The notes beneath the pieces were generated by a model that was given only the letters and a program-made list of their open reading frames with translations, was not told the DNA's origin and did not search any database. Shown in pieces: positions 39,595 through 47,122 of a DNA stretch of 64,000 nt; position 1 is the first letter of the stretch, and each line of letters starts with the position of its first letter. Origin of the DNA: Candidatus Firestoneibacteriota bacterium (GTDB lineage: Bacteria > Oederibacteriota > D2-FULL-39-29 > CAIOVX01); contig CAIOVX010000084.1 of the NCBI GenBank assembly GCA_903861835.1, positions 1 through 64,000 on the forward strand, written 5' to 3'. Made by a program: the position numbers and the translations under genes.

Positions 39595-40814
39595 AAAGCG
39601 TAGAAGAACAGCTCAAAGCCCTGAGAAGAGGCGTTGTGGAGATATTGAGCGAGGATGAACTGAGGGCAAAACTCAATAAATCCATTGCTTCAGGGAAGCC
39701 CCTTCGGGTCAAGCTCGGCATAGATCCGACTTCTCCCGATGTGCATCTGGGCTTTACGGTACCGCTTAGAAAACTTAAGACCTTTCAGGAACTCGGGCAT
39801 CAGGTGGTTATCATAATAGGCAGCTACACCGCGATGGTAGGGGATCCTTCCGGCAAAAATTCAACGCGCCCGCAATTATCCGAAGAGGCCGTAATGGCCA
39901 ATGCAAAATATTACAAGGAACAGATCTTTAAGATACTTGACGAAAAGAAGACGGAGGTTGTTTACAACGGCACCTGGTTTTCAAAATTTTCCTTTAACGA
40001 TGTTATTTCGCTTGCCAGTAAGATAACGGTCGCGAGCCTTCTCGAGCACGATTATTTTCAGAATCGTTACAAGAACGGCATTCCCATTAGTCTGCACGAG
40101 TTTATTTATCCGCTGATGCAGGGCTGGGATTCAGTTGAGGTCAAAGCGGACATCGAGATGGGCGGGACTGACCAGAGGTTTAACATCATAGTAGGCAGGG
40201 CGCTCCAGAAAGAGAACGGGCAGGAGCCGCAGGTGGCGCTATTTATGCCGATTTTGGCCGGTCTTGACGGCAAATCTAAGATGAGCAAGAGCCTGGGCAA
40301 CTACATCGGCATCTCGGAAACTCCAAAAGATATGTTCGGTAAGGCGATGTCCATACCCGATCCTCTTATGGAAAGCTACTTTGAACTGCTCACCGAGGTA
40401 TCGCTTGAAGAAATTGATAAAGTGATCAAGGGTGTCGCAGACGGAAGCCTGCACCCCAGGGGCGCCAAGGTGATGCTCGCGAAAGAGCTGGTAAAGATGT
40501 ATCACGGGCAGGAAGCGGCTGAAAGGGAAGCGCTCGAATTTGACCGAGTTTTCTCGGATAAGCAGCTGCCGTCGGAAGTACCTGAAGTTGAAGTGTCTAA
40601 ACAGGAATTACAGGACGGAAAGATTTGGATAGTCAAGCTCATAACTCTTGCAGGGCTTGCCTCGGGAAGGAACGAGGCCGGCAGGCTGGTGGACCAGGGC
40701 GCGGTTACCCTGGACGAGGCAAAGGTTGATTCTGCGAAGAACGCCGTCAGTTTAAAAGACGGCAGCATACTTAAGGTGGGTAAGCGGAAGTACGCGAAAA
40801 TAAAACTGAAATGA
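39591..40814 (+). CDS. tyrS: Tyrosyl-tRNA synthetase
   Basis: A 407-residue class I synthetase. The HIGH-type motif is HLGF at residues 52-55, and the KMSKS motif is at 230-234 (GKSKMSKSLGN). The tyrosine-site segment MQGWDSVEVKADIEMGGTDQ is intact. An S4-like RNA-binding domain follows at the end (GRNEAGRLVDQGAVTLD). Length fits the second bacterial TyrRS type (about 400-420). ATG at 39591 overlaps the previous stop by 4 bp. The next gene begins 11 bp after its stop. Confidence 0.95.
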   Translation: MKSVEEQLKALRRGVVEILSEDELRAKLNKSIASGKPLRVKLGIDPTSPDVHLGFTVPLRKLKTFQELGHQVVIIIGSYTAMVGDPSGKNSTRPQLSEEAVMANAKYYKEQIFKILDEKKTEVVYNGTWFSKFSFNDVISLASKITVASLLEHDYFQNRYKNGIPISLHEFIYPLMQGWDSVEVKADIEMGGTDQRFNIIVGRALQKENGQEPQVALFMPILAGLDGKSKMSKSLGNYIGISETPKDMFGKAMSIPDPLMESYFELLTEVSLEEIDKVIKGVADGSLHPRGAKVMLAKELVKMYHGQEAAEREALEFDRVFSDKQLPSEVPEVEVSKQELQDGKIWIVKLITLAGLASGRNEAGRLVDQGAVTLDEAKVDSAKNAVSLKDGSILKVGKRKYAKIKLK

Positions 40815-40825
40815 AAGGAGCAGTG

Positions 40826-43129
40826 ATGGGCAAGTATGGATATCTAAGTTCTGACGGAAGAGAATATGTTATCACAAGGCCGGACACTCCTAAGCCCTGG
40901 TTAAACTATCTTTCCAACGAGAAATATGGCTGCTGCGTAACGCAGGTTATGAACGGTTTCTCCGTCTCTGACCTTCCGAGCGGTTGGAGAGTTACAGAGC
41001 GGGGGAGGGACCTTAGGCCAGGCAAGTATGTTTACATAAGGGATAACGACACCGGCGAGTTCTGGACCGCTAACTGGGATCCTATTCAAAAGAAAGGACA
41101 ATCCTACAGGTGCAGGGCCGGCATAGGTTACCAGATAGTAGAAACAAAATACAAAGGGCTGGAAATGTCGTTTCGCGTTTTTGTGCCTCTCAAGGAAACC
41201 GCGGAACTCTGGACCGTGAAATTCAAGAACACGGGAAAGAAGAGCCTCAATCTCAGCGTATTCCCCGTCACTGAATGGCTGCTTTTCGACGACCTGGTGG
41301 CTTGGGATGTTTACGGATGGTACCAGTCCGGCTTTTACGAGAAAGCAACGCGCGCGGTGGTAGGGCAGCTTACCCACCCTTCTAAGTTTGGCCTCAAACT
41401 ATTCGGCTATATGAAAAGCATTGTAAAGGAAAATGCTTTTGAAACGAGAAGAAAGGTATTCCTCGGGCCCATCGGAACCTATTCCGCCCCTGATTCAGTT
41501 AAGAACGGGAAATTGGCAAACAGCGTTTGTTCGGCAGAAGAAGTTGTCAGCGCTGTTCAAAATAATATTCTGCTTAAATCCGGAGAGGAAAAGAGCTTTG
41601 ATTACCTTGTCGGTTTCGGTCAGAAGAAGGAACGGGCGGCGGCCTGCCGGAAATACGCGTCAGGAAGAGCAGTTGAAGCAGAGTTTAGCAAAGTGCAGGC
41701 CTACTGGGAAGAAAGGATTCAGAAGGTAATGATTCGCACTCCTGACACAGAGTTTAATAAAATTGTGAACTTCTGGCTCAAGTACCAGCTGCTTCAGGTT
41801 ATAAGGTGGCAGAGAGGTTTTTATATCGGGTACCGGGATGTTCTTCAGGATGCCAGAGGAATAGTCCCTCTGGACGCTGAAACTTCAGCGAAACGCCTCC
41901 TTGAGGCCTTGAGGTTTCAAAGGCATAACGGCACGGCGTTTCGTCAGTACACGGATGACGGCTCGGGTCGCGCCGATTCGAGGGATTACAAAGATTCTCC
42001 GGTCTGGATAGTCTATGCAACCGCGAAATATCTAAGGGAAACCGCGGATCTTGAATTTCTCCGGAAAAAAGAAAAATACTACGACAAGGGAACAGATACG
42101 GTCTATGGACACTGCCGGCGGGCAATTGAATGCCTGCACCGCGAGCGCGGTTCGCACGGTCTTACGCTGATAGGGCAGGGCGATTGGAATGACGGGCTCT
42201 CGCATGTCGGTATCAAAGGGAAAGGGGAGAGCGTTATGCTCTCAGAACAGTTTGTAGTTGCCTGCAGGGATATGACCTTCATCGCGGAGGCGGCAGGAAA
42301 GCGCGCGGACGAAGAACATTTCGAGCGCTGGGCTGAAGAGATGGCGGCAAATATTCAAAAGCACGCCTGGAACGGGAGTTGGTTTACCAGATGTTTCTCG
42401 GACGAGGGAAGGCCGATAGGCACTCCGAAGGATGACGAGGGGAAAATATATATTAATTCGCAAACCTGGGCAATACACGCCGGGATAGCCACGGCTGAAC
42501 AGAAAGAGAAAATATTTAAGAGTTTTGATACGCTCCTTGCCGCTAAGTTTGGCCCGCGCGCGGTATTTCCGCCTTCCACCTATTTTAAGCCGTGGATAGG
42601 CAGAACTACCCTCAATCAGCCGGGTTTTGCCGAGAACGGCGGAGTTTACTGCCACGCGGCTGCTTTTAAGATACGCGCAGATTTGCTCGAGGGCAGGGGC
42701 AATATTGCGTTTGAAGCCTGGAAAAAACTGCATCCGCTCTGGCTTGACCCTGATGAGACCAAGGCCGATCCCTATGTGTTTGCCAATTGCTTTCACGGGC
42801 CCGAGAGCCCGCTGGCCGGAGAAACTATGTATTCCTGGCTGACCGGGACTGCCACCTGGATGTTCGAGAACGCCACGGATTTTATGCTCGGCGCGAGAGG
42901 CAACTTTAACAGTCTGCTTCTTCTGCCGGTGGTGCCTTCCTCCTGGAAAGAGTTCGGCATAGAGCGTGTTTTCCGGGGAGTGAAATTCAAGGTCAATTAT
43001 CACAACCCCTCCGGAAGACAGAGCGGCGTGAGGTATTTTATGCTAGACGGCAAAAGAACGGAGGGTAATTCCATTCCGCTTCAGGCCGCAAAAGGCAGGA
43101 AAGAGGTGACAGTAAATGCTTACTTGTAA
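40826..43129 (+). CDS. GH94-type beta-glycan phosphorylase (cellobiose or chitobiose phosphorylase family)
   Basis: A 767-residue cytoplasmic enzyme. ATG at 40826 follows AAAGGAG; an ATG at 40811 lies in the previous gene's end. The N-terminal beta-sandwich opens GKYGYLSSDGREYVI, a hallmark of this family, and carries NYLSNEKYGCCVTQVMNG. The (alpha/alpha)6 barrel contains RDVLQDARG and the catalytic acid region GDWNDG (Asp near residues 453-456). These enzymes split a beta-linked disaccharide with phosphate to give a sugar 1-phosphate. The exact substrate cannot be read. The 3' end overlaps a phosphohexomutase gene by 14 bp, which fits processing of the sugar 1-phosphate. Confidence 0.88.
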   Translation: MGKYGYLSSDGREYVITRPDTPKPWLNYLSNEKYGCCVTQVMNGFSVSDLPSGWRVTERGRDLRPGKYVYIRDNDTGEFWTANWDPIQKKGQSYRCRAGIGYQIVETKYKGLEMSFRVFVPLKETAELWTVKFKNTGKKSLNLSVFPVTEWLLFDDLVAWDVYGWYQSGFYEKATRAVVGQLTHPSKFGLKLFGYMKSIVKENAFETRRKVFLGPIGTYSAPDSVKNGKLANSVCSAEEVVSAVQNNILLKSGEEKSFDYLVGFGQKKERAAACRKYASGRAVEAEFSKVQAYWEERIQKVMIRTPDTEFNKIVNFWLKYQLLQVIRWQRGFYIGYRDVLQDARGIVPLDAETSAKRLLEALRFQRHNGTAFRQYTDDGSGRADSRDYKDSPVWIVYATAKYLRETADLEFLRKKEKYYDKGTDTVYGHCRRAIECLHRERGSHGLTLIGQGDWNDGLSHVGIKGKGESVMLSEQFVVACRDMTFIAEAAGKRADEEHFERWAEEMAANIQKHAWNGSWFTRCFSDEGRPIGTPKDDEGKIYINSQTWAIHAGIATAEQKEKIFKSFDTLLAAKFGPRAVFPPSTYFKPWIGRTTLNQPGFAENGGVYCHAAAFKIRADLLEGRGNIAFEAWKKLHPLWLDPDETKADPYVFANCFHGPESPLAGETMYSWLTGTATWMFENATDFMLGARGNFNSLLLLPVVPSSWKEFGIERVFRGVKFKVNYHNPSGRQSGVRYFMLDGKRTEGNSIPLQAAKGRKEVTVNAYL

Positions 43130-45125
43130 TCTGGATGAATTGCGGTCCAGAGGAATATATTTCATAGACAGCTGGCAGTCAAACCGTGTGGCAGTTGTTT
43201 CCGGGGGTTTCGCTGCCGAGGCGCTGAAACTTCCTATATTCGGGAAGAAGCTTCTTCCCTGCGTCATAGATCTTGCGAAACTAAAAAGGAGCCTGCAGGC
43301 AGTGAAGAACAAAGACCTGGCGGTGCTTTCGTCGCGCGTTAAGATCTTCGGCACCGACGGGGTAAGAGGGGTTGTTTCCCTTGAGAGACCTTCCGCCGGA
43401 AGCAATTTCCTCCAGCTTTTTTCTTTGTCCCATAAACTCACGCCGGAACTTGTCCGCAATACCGCGCGCTCTTTTGCCGCGTCGCTCCTGCTTTCCGGCA
43501 GCGCGAAGAAGGGCGACACGATTCTTGTGGGTGAAGACGGCAGAGATTATTATGACGGAAAACCTTTTAAGTCTGCGCTTATTGACGGTCTGCGCCTCGG
43601 TGGTTTTGAGGTCGCGGACGCGGGTGTGATCGCAACTCCCGGTTTGCCGGTCATTATGGCCGTCAAGAAATATAAAGCCGCGGCAATGCTTACTGCCTCG
43701 CATAACCCGAGCAACCAGAACGGGGTTAAATTCTTTGTTGAGGGCTTAAAGGTTTTACCGGAAGGTGTCTGCGGCGATTACGCCATCACCGCCGGAGTTT
43801 ATGGTCTGCTTTTTGGACTGGAAGGGGGCGTCAAGCCGCCGCCGCGCGGGAGAGCGCTGTATGAATCAGGCACTATCTACTCAGAAGTAACTGCCAAAGC
43901 GGTGCCTTTCAAGGAAGGGCTCAAGGGTCTGGAGCTAATATTTGACCCGGCTAACGGCGCCGGGACAGTCTTCGGGAAACGCATCTTTAGGGCGCTTCAC
44001 ATTAAAGCAAAGTGTGTTAATGACGATCCTCGCGGCTACAATATTAATCAGGGCGGAGGAGTTGCTCTGTTGGAAGGGGTTGAGAAGTTTGAGTATTCCG
44101 AGAGTCAAAAACACCTCCCGCAGGCAGTCAAAGAACTGATCGCGGATAATATTGCTTACGGCCTGGTCCTTGACGGTGACGGCGACAGATGCTACCTGCT
44201 CGCGAACAACAGCCTGAGAAAAGCGGTATATGTGATCAATGGCGATAAGCTCAGTTTTCTCATAGCGAGATACCTTAAGGCCTCGGTGCCGGAAGGGATA
44301 TTCATTAACACTGTTGAAAGCGACCTTATGGCTGCGCTCTCGGCGGAGAAAGAGCTGGGTCTTAAAACCCGGCTTGCCTGTATCGGAGATAAATGGGTTG
44401 TTAAGGCCCTGCGTGACGGCGAAAAGCTTCTGGTCGGCGCCGAAGAGTCCGGCCATATAATTGTTCCGGTAAAGGCGGGCGGAAAAACGGTATATTGCGG
44501 CAACGGGGTCTTTACGGGACTGCTCGCTCTTTCGCTTATCAAACGCTACGGCTGCACAATGAAAGAGGTTTGTTCTCCTTACGAAGAAGGGTTCCAAAAA
44601 ACCTTCTACACTTACCTGGTTGACAAAACGCTCTTCCAGCGCGGAAGCGCTGTCTTTGACAGCGACAGGGAAATAGCCGCAGCTGAATTCAAAAGAGTGA
44701 AAAAAGCAGCAGGTTTTGAGGGCGAGCTGCACGAAACAGTTTTTGAAGATGATCCTGACATGCTTTATCTCGCCTTGAAAGCGGGCAAGCATAATGAGAC
44801 TGTGGGAGCCATATTTGCCAGGAACTCCGGGACAGAGAATAAAACGGGTGTTTATGTGAGGGGCGCGCCGGACCTGTCAGGTCTGCTGCTGAAACTGGCT
44901 TTTAAACTGGTGGAAAATCACAGATTCTGCCTGAAGGACAAAAATAATCCCGACACGGCTCTTGAAAAAGAGGCGCTCCGCCTGCTTTCGGCCGGGCACG
45001 GACTGAAAGCGGCAGACCTTAAGCACGCCTGCAAATCTAACGAAGCGCATCTTAAGGCCTTCTTTTACGGTTTGGCCAAAGAATATCCTGAATACAAAAC
45101 TGAAATAATGAAAACAGTCTCCTGA
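43116..45125 (+). CDS. Long phosphomannomutase/phosphoglucomutase-type protein
   Basis: A 669-residue alpha-D-phosphohexomutase, much longer than the usual 450. An N-terminal extra part (1-75) precedes the core, whose domain 1 begins at IFGTDGVRGVV. The phosphoserine loop is TASHNPSN with Ser195. The metal loop is DGDGDR with Asp353. The sugar-binding loop is GAEESGH, and the phosphate-binding part NSGTENKTGVYVRG is followed by a further 70-residue helical tail. All catalytic parts are intact. It moves phosphate between C1 and C6 of hexoses. It overlaps the GH94 gene by 14 bp and so is probably coupled to it. Confidence 0.88.
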   Translation: MLTCNLDELRSRGIYFIDSWQSNRVAVVSGGFAAEALKLPIFGKKLLPCVIDLAKLKRSLQAVKNKDLAVLSSRVKIFGTDGVRGVVSLERPSAGSNFLQLFSLSHKLTPELVRNTARSFAASLLLSGSAKKGDTILVGEDGRDYYDGKPFKSALIDGLRLGGFEVADAGVIATPGLPVIMAVKKYKAAAMLTASHNPSNQNGVKFFVEGLKVLPEGVCGDYAITAGVYGLLFGLEGGVKPPPRGRALYESGTIYSEVTAKAVPFKEGLKGLELIFDPANGAGTVFGKRIFRALHIKAKCVNDDPRGYNINQGGGVALLEGVEKFEYSESQKHLPQAVKELIADNIAYGLVLDGDGDRCYLLANNSLRKAVYVINGDKLSFLIARYLKASVPEGIFINTVESDLMAALSAEKELGLKTRLACIGDKWVVKALRDGEKLLVGAEESGHIIVPVKAGGKTVYCGNGVFTGLLALSLIKRYGCTMKEVCSPYEEGFQKTFYTYLVDKTLFQRGSAVFDSDREIAAAEFKRVKKAAGFEGELHETVFEDDPDMLYLALKAGKHNETVGAIFARNSGTENKTGVYVRGAPDLSGLLLKLAFKLVENHRFCLKDKNNPDTALEKEALRLLSAGHGLKAADLKHACKSNEAHLKAFFYGLAKEYPEYKTEIMKTVS

Positions 45126-45126
45126 A

Positions 45127-45720
45127 ATGAACAGCCAAAAGAAAAACATCCGCAAAATTCTGCCGTTGGCTCTCCTGATAGGTCTTGCGTTCTTTGCCGT
45201 TGCCGGGAGCGACTGGTTCTGGAACGCCTTAAGCCCGATTACATATAAGAGCCTGCTTTACAAGAATGCGGGTATCTATAAAGTAGACCCGCTCCTGGTC
45301 GCGGCTATTATAAAATGCGAGAGCACCTTTAATCCTCTGGCTGTCTCCAGCGCCGGCGCAGTCGGCCTTATGCAGTTAATGCCGGAAACAGCCGCCGAAC
45401 TCGCTCTTGAGAAGAAAATAGATTATGTGAACTCCGAAGAACTTTACAAGCCGGAAATAAATATTGAAATCGGCTTCTATTATATTCAGAAACTCAGGAA
45501 GCGCTACAAAGGCAGCCTGGTCCTTGCTCTCGCTGCCTATAATGCAGGTCTTAAGATGGGTGACGAGTGGGCGCAGACAGGCGCAGGTAAAAAATCAGGC
45601 GACGAGCTCGACGTAATTACCTATCCTGAGACCCGGCAGTTTGTCTCGGACGTGTTAAACGCCTACACACATTTCAAAGTGGCGCGAAAAATCAAAAGAC
45701 TGCTTCAGTTTAAGGGGTGA
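45127..45720 (+). CDS. Soluble lytic transglycosylase (Slt family)
   Basis: A 197-residue envelope enzyme. One N-terminal hydrophobic segment (ILPLALLIGLAFFAVAG) serves as signal or anchor. The SLT domain contains the catalytic Glu65 in KCESTFNPLAVSSAGAVGLM, followed by QLMPETA and later LALAAYNAG. It cuts the glycan strand of peptidoglycan with formation of an anhydro-muramyl end. ATG at 45127 is one base after the previous stop, in a packed operon with the phosphohexomutase. Confidence 0.93.
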   Translation: MNSQKKNIRKILPLALLIGLAFFAVAGSDWFWNALSPITYKSLLYKNAGIYKVDPLLVAAIIKCESTFNPLAVSSAGAVGLMQLMPETAAELALEKKIDYVNSEELYKPEINIEIGFYYIQKLRKRYKGSLVLALAAYNAGLKMGDEWAQTGAGKKSGDELDVITYPETRQFVSDVLNAYTHFKVARKIKRLLQFKG

Positions 45721-45742
45721 GAAGGCTGCCCGGGAGGGTTAA

Positions 45743-46906
45743 TTGAAATATTTGGCCGCTCTGCTGATTTCGGTAATGCTTGCGCTTCCCGTTTTCCCGG
45801 AGACAAAACTTTCTGAGCCGGCCGGCAAGGAAAAGAGCAAGGGCGCGGCGCTTCCCGCCGGAAGCCTCGGCATTAGCAGCGTAAGAGCTAAGAGCGGCGG
45901 CAGAATCTTTACGGGTGAAAGCGTTATTCTGACGGCGACCGTATATGACATCAAGGGCGTTCCACAGCAGAACCGCCGGATAGACTTTTCCGCGGTAAAG
46001 GGCGCAGGCAGGAGCGCGCCGACATTAGTCAAGGCAACAGGCATAACCGATAAATACGGGAATGTGTCGGTTGAAATGATTGCAGGCAGCGAAGCGGCTG
46101 AATTTAACGTAGTCAGGGCCTTGGCTCCCGGAGTCAAAAATCCGAACGCAAATTCGGCGTTATTTAAGATAAAGGCCTGGAGCCCCCCTTTAGAGCGGCT
46201 TGCCGCAAATTACTCCAGTGTCGAAGACTTTTCCGCGGCAAGGATAGACTCAGGCGTCGCGGGGGGAAAAGAGCTTTCGGAAAGCAGGACACTATATTTT
46301 GCCAGGAAGCCGGATATGTCTAAATCCGTTAAACAGGCAAACTCCGCAAGTTACACGATTTTCAAGGGAGGAGTGTCTTGTTCTTATGCTCCGGAAAGAA
46401 ATCCCTTGAAGACCGACATTGCCGCGATAATGGGAGTTCCCTACGCGCAGGTGAATTACCAGTACGCTCCTGAAAGTTTTCTCGCGGCTCATGCGGTACA
46501 GGTTAAGTTGGTTGATAAGCCGGGCGCTGATGAAATGTATTGCGTCGAGGCAGCGCCGAAAACGGAGAACAAGGCATATTCTTGCATGGTAATATACATT
46601 GATTATATCACAGGCCTTGATGTGGAAGTGGATAAGTACGGCCCGGATAAAACTATTGCGTCTCGCAGCGTTATAAAACGGGCTGCCCAATACGACCTTT
46701 CCCGCGGCTGCATGACAGGCAGAGTTTACGATAGCGGCAGGCCTTCTGCGCCAAACGGCGCCGAGGAGGAGTTGTCCTGCTGCTGGATCCCGGTTGAAAC
46801 AGAGACCACAACTTATTTCGGCAGCGTGAACACGGTTATAAGGACAAGGTTTGAGGATATAAAAGTAAATACGGGGATTAGCGAAGCGGAGTTTACTATT
46901 CCATAA
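45743..46906 (+). CDS. LolA-like protein with N-terminal Ig-like domain
   Basis: A 387-residue secreted protein. The start is TTG at 45743, after CGGGAGGG. A signal peptide covers about 20 residues (LAALLISVMLALPVFP). Residues about 30-150 look like a bacterial Ig/invasin-type domain (ILTATVYDIKGVPQQNRRID ... ITDKYGNVSVEM). The last part (about 190-387) is a LolA/RseB-type half-barrel: MVIYIDYITGLDVEVDKYG and IRTRFEDIKVNTGISEAEF are characteristic. Such proteins bind lipids or lipoproteins in the periplasm. The fusion to an Ig-like domain is less usual. It is 22 bp behind the transglycosylase gene. Confidence 0.78.
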   Translation: MKYLAALLISVMLALPVFPETKLSEPAGKEKSKGAALPAGSLGISSVRAKSGGRIFTGESVILTATVYDIKGVPQQNRRIDFSAVKGAGRSAPTLVKATGITDKYGNVSVEMIAGSEAAEFNVVRALAPGVKNPNANSALFKIKAWSPPLERLAANYSSVEDFSAARIDSGVAGGKELSESRTLYFARKPDMSKSVKQANSASYTIFKGGVSCSYAPERNPLKTDIAAIMGVPYAQVNYQYAPESFLAAHAVQVKLVDKPGADEMYCVEAAPKTENKAYSCMVIYIDYITGLDVEVDKYGPDKTIASRSVIKRAAQYDLSRGCMTGRVYDSGRPSAPNGAEEELSCCWIPVETETTTYFGSVNTVIRTRFEDIKVNTGISEAEFTIP

Positions 46907-46933
46907 ACGCTTTTCCGGCGAAGTACGCATTAA

Positions 46934-47099
46934 GGTTTATAACGTTATTAACGTTCTTAACGTTTGTAACGTAATGCGCATAAAGGGAAAAAGGTTTACT
47001 TTATTAACTTTCGTAACGTTTACAACGAAAAGAATGGAATAATGATTTGTACTTTGTCTTACGTTATGAACCTTACAAACGTTACAGACGTTACAAACG
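46934..47099. repeat. Inverted AACGTT element upstream of mutS
   Basis: It begins GGTTTATAACGTT, with 9-bp units to about 46975. The right arm from about 47060 is GTTATGAACCTTACAAACGT and further units. The centre carries a degenerate additional array (GGTTTACTTTATTAACTTTC). It lies between the LolA-like gene and mutS, ending 23 bp before the mutS start. Confidence 0.85.
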
Positions 47100-47122
47100 A
47101 CCGTATTGGTCTTGGAGAGTAG

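Noticed and set aside
42242-43003. Open frame of 253 codons on the minus strand inside the GH94 gene
   Set aside because: It is antisense to a well-conserved enzyme gene, with no domain and no initiation signals.
43935-44792. Open frame of 285 codons on the minus strand inside the phosphohexomutase gene
   Set aside because: It mirrors the coding strand of a gene with all catalytic motifs; there is no independent support.
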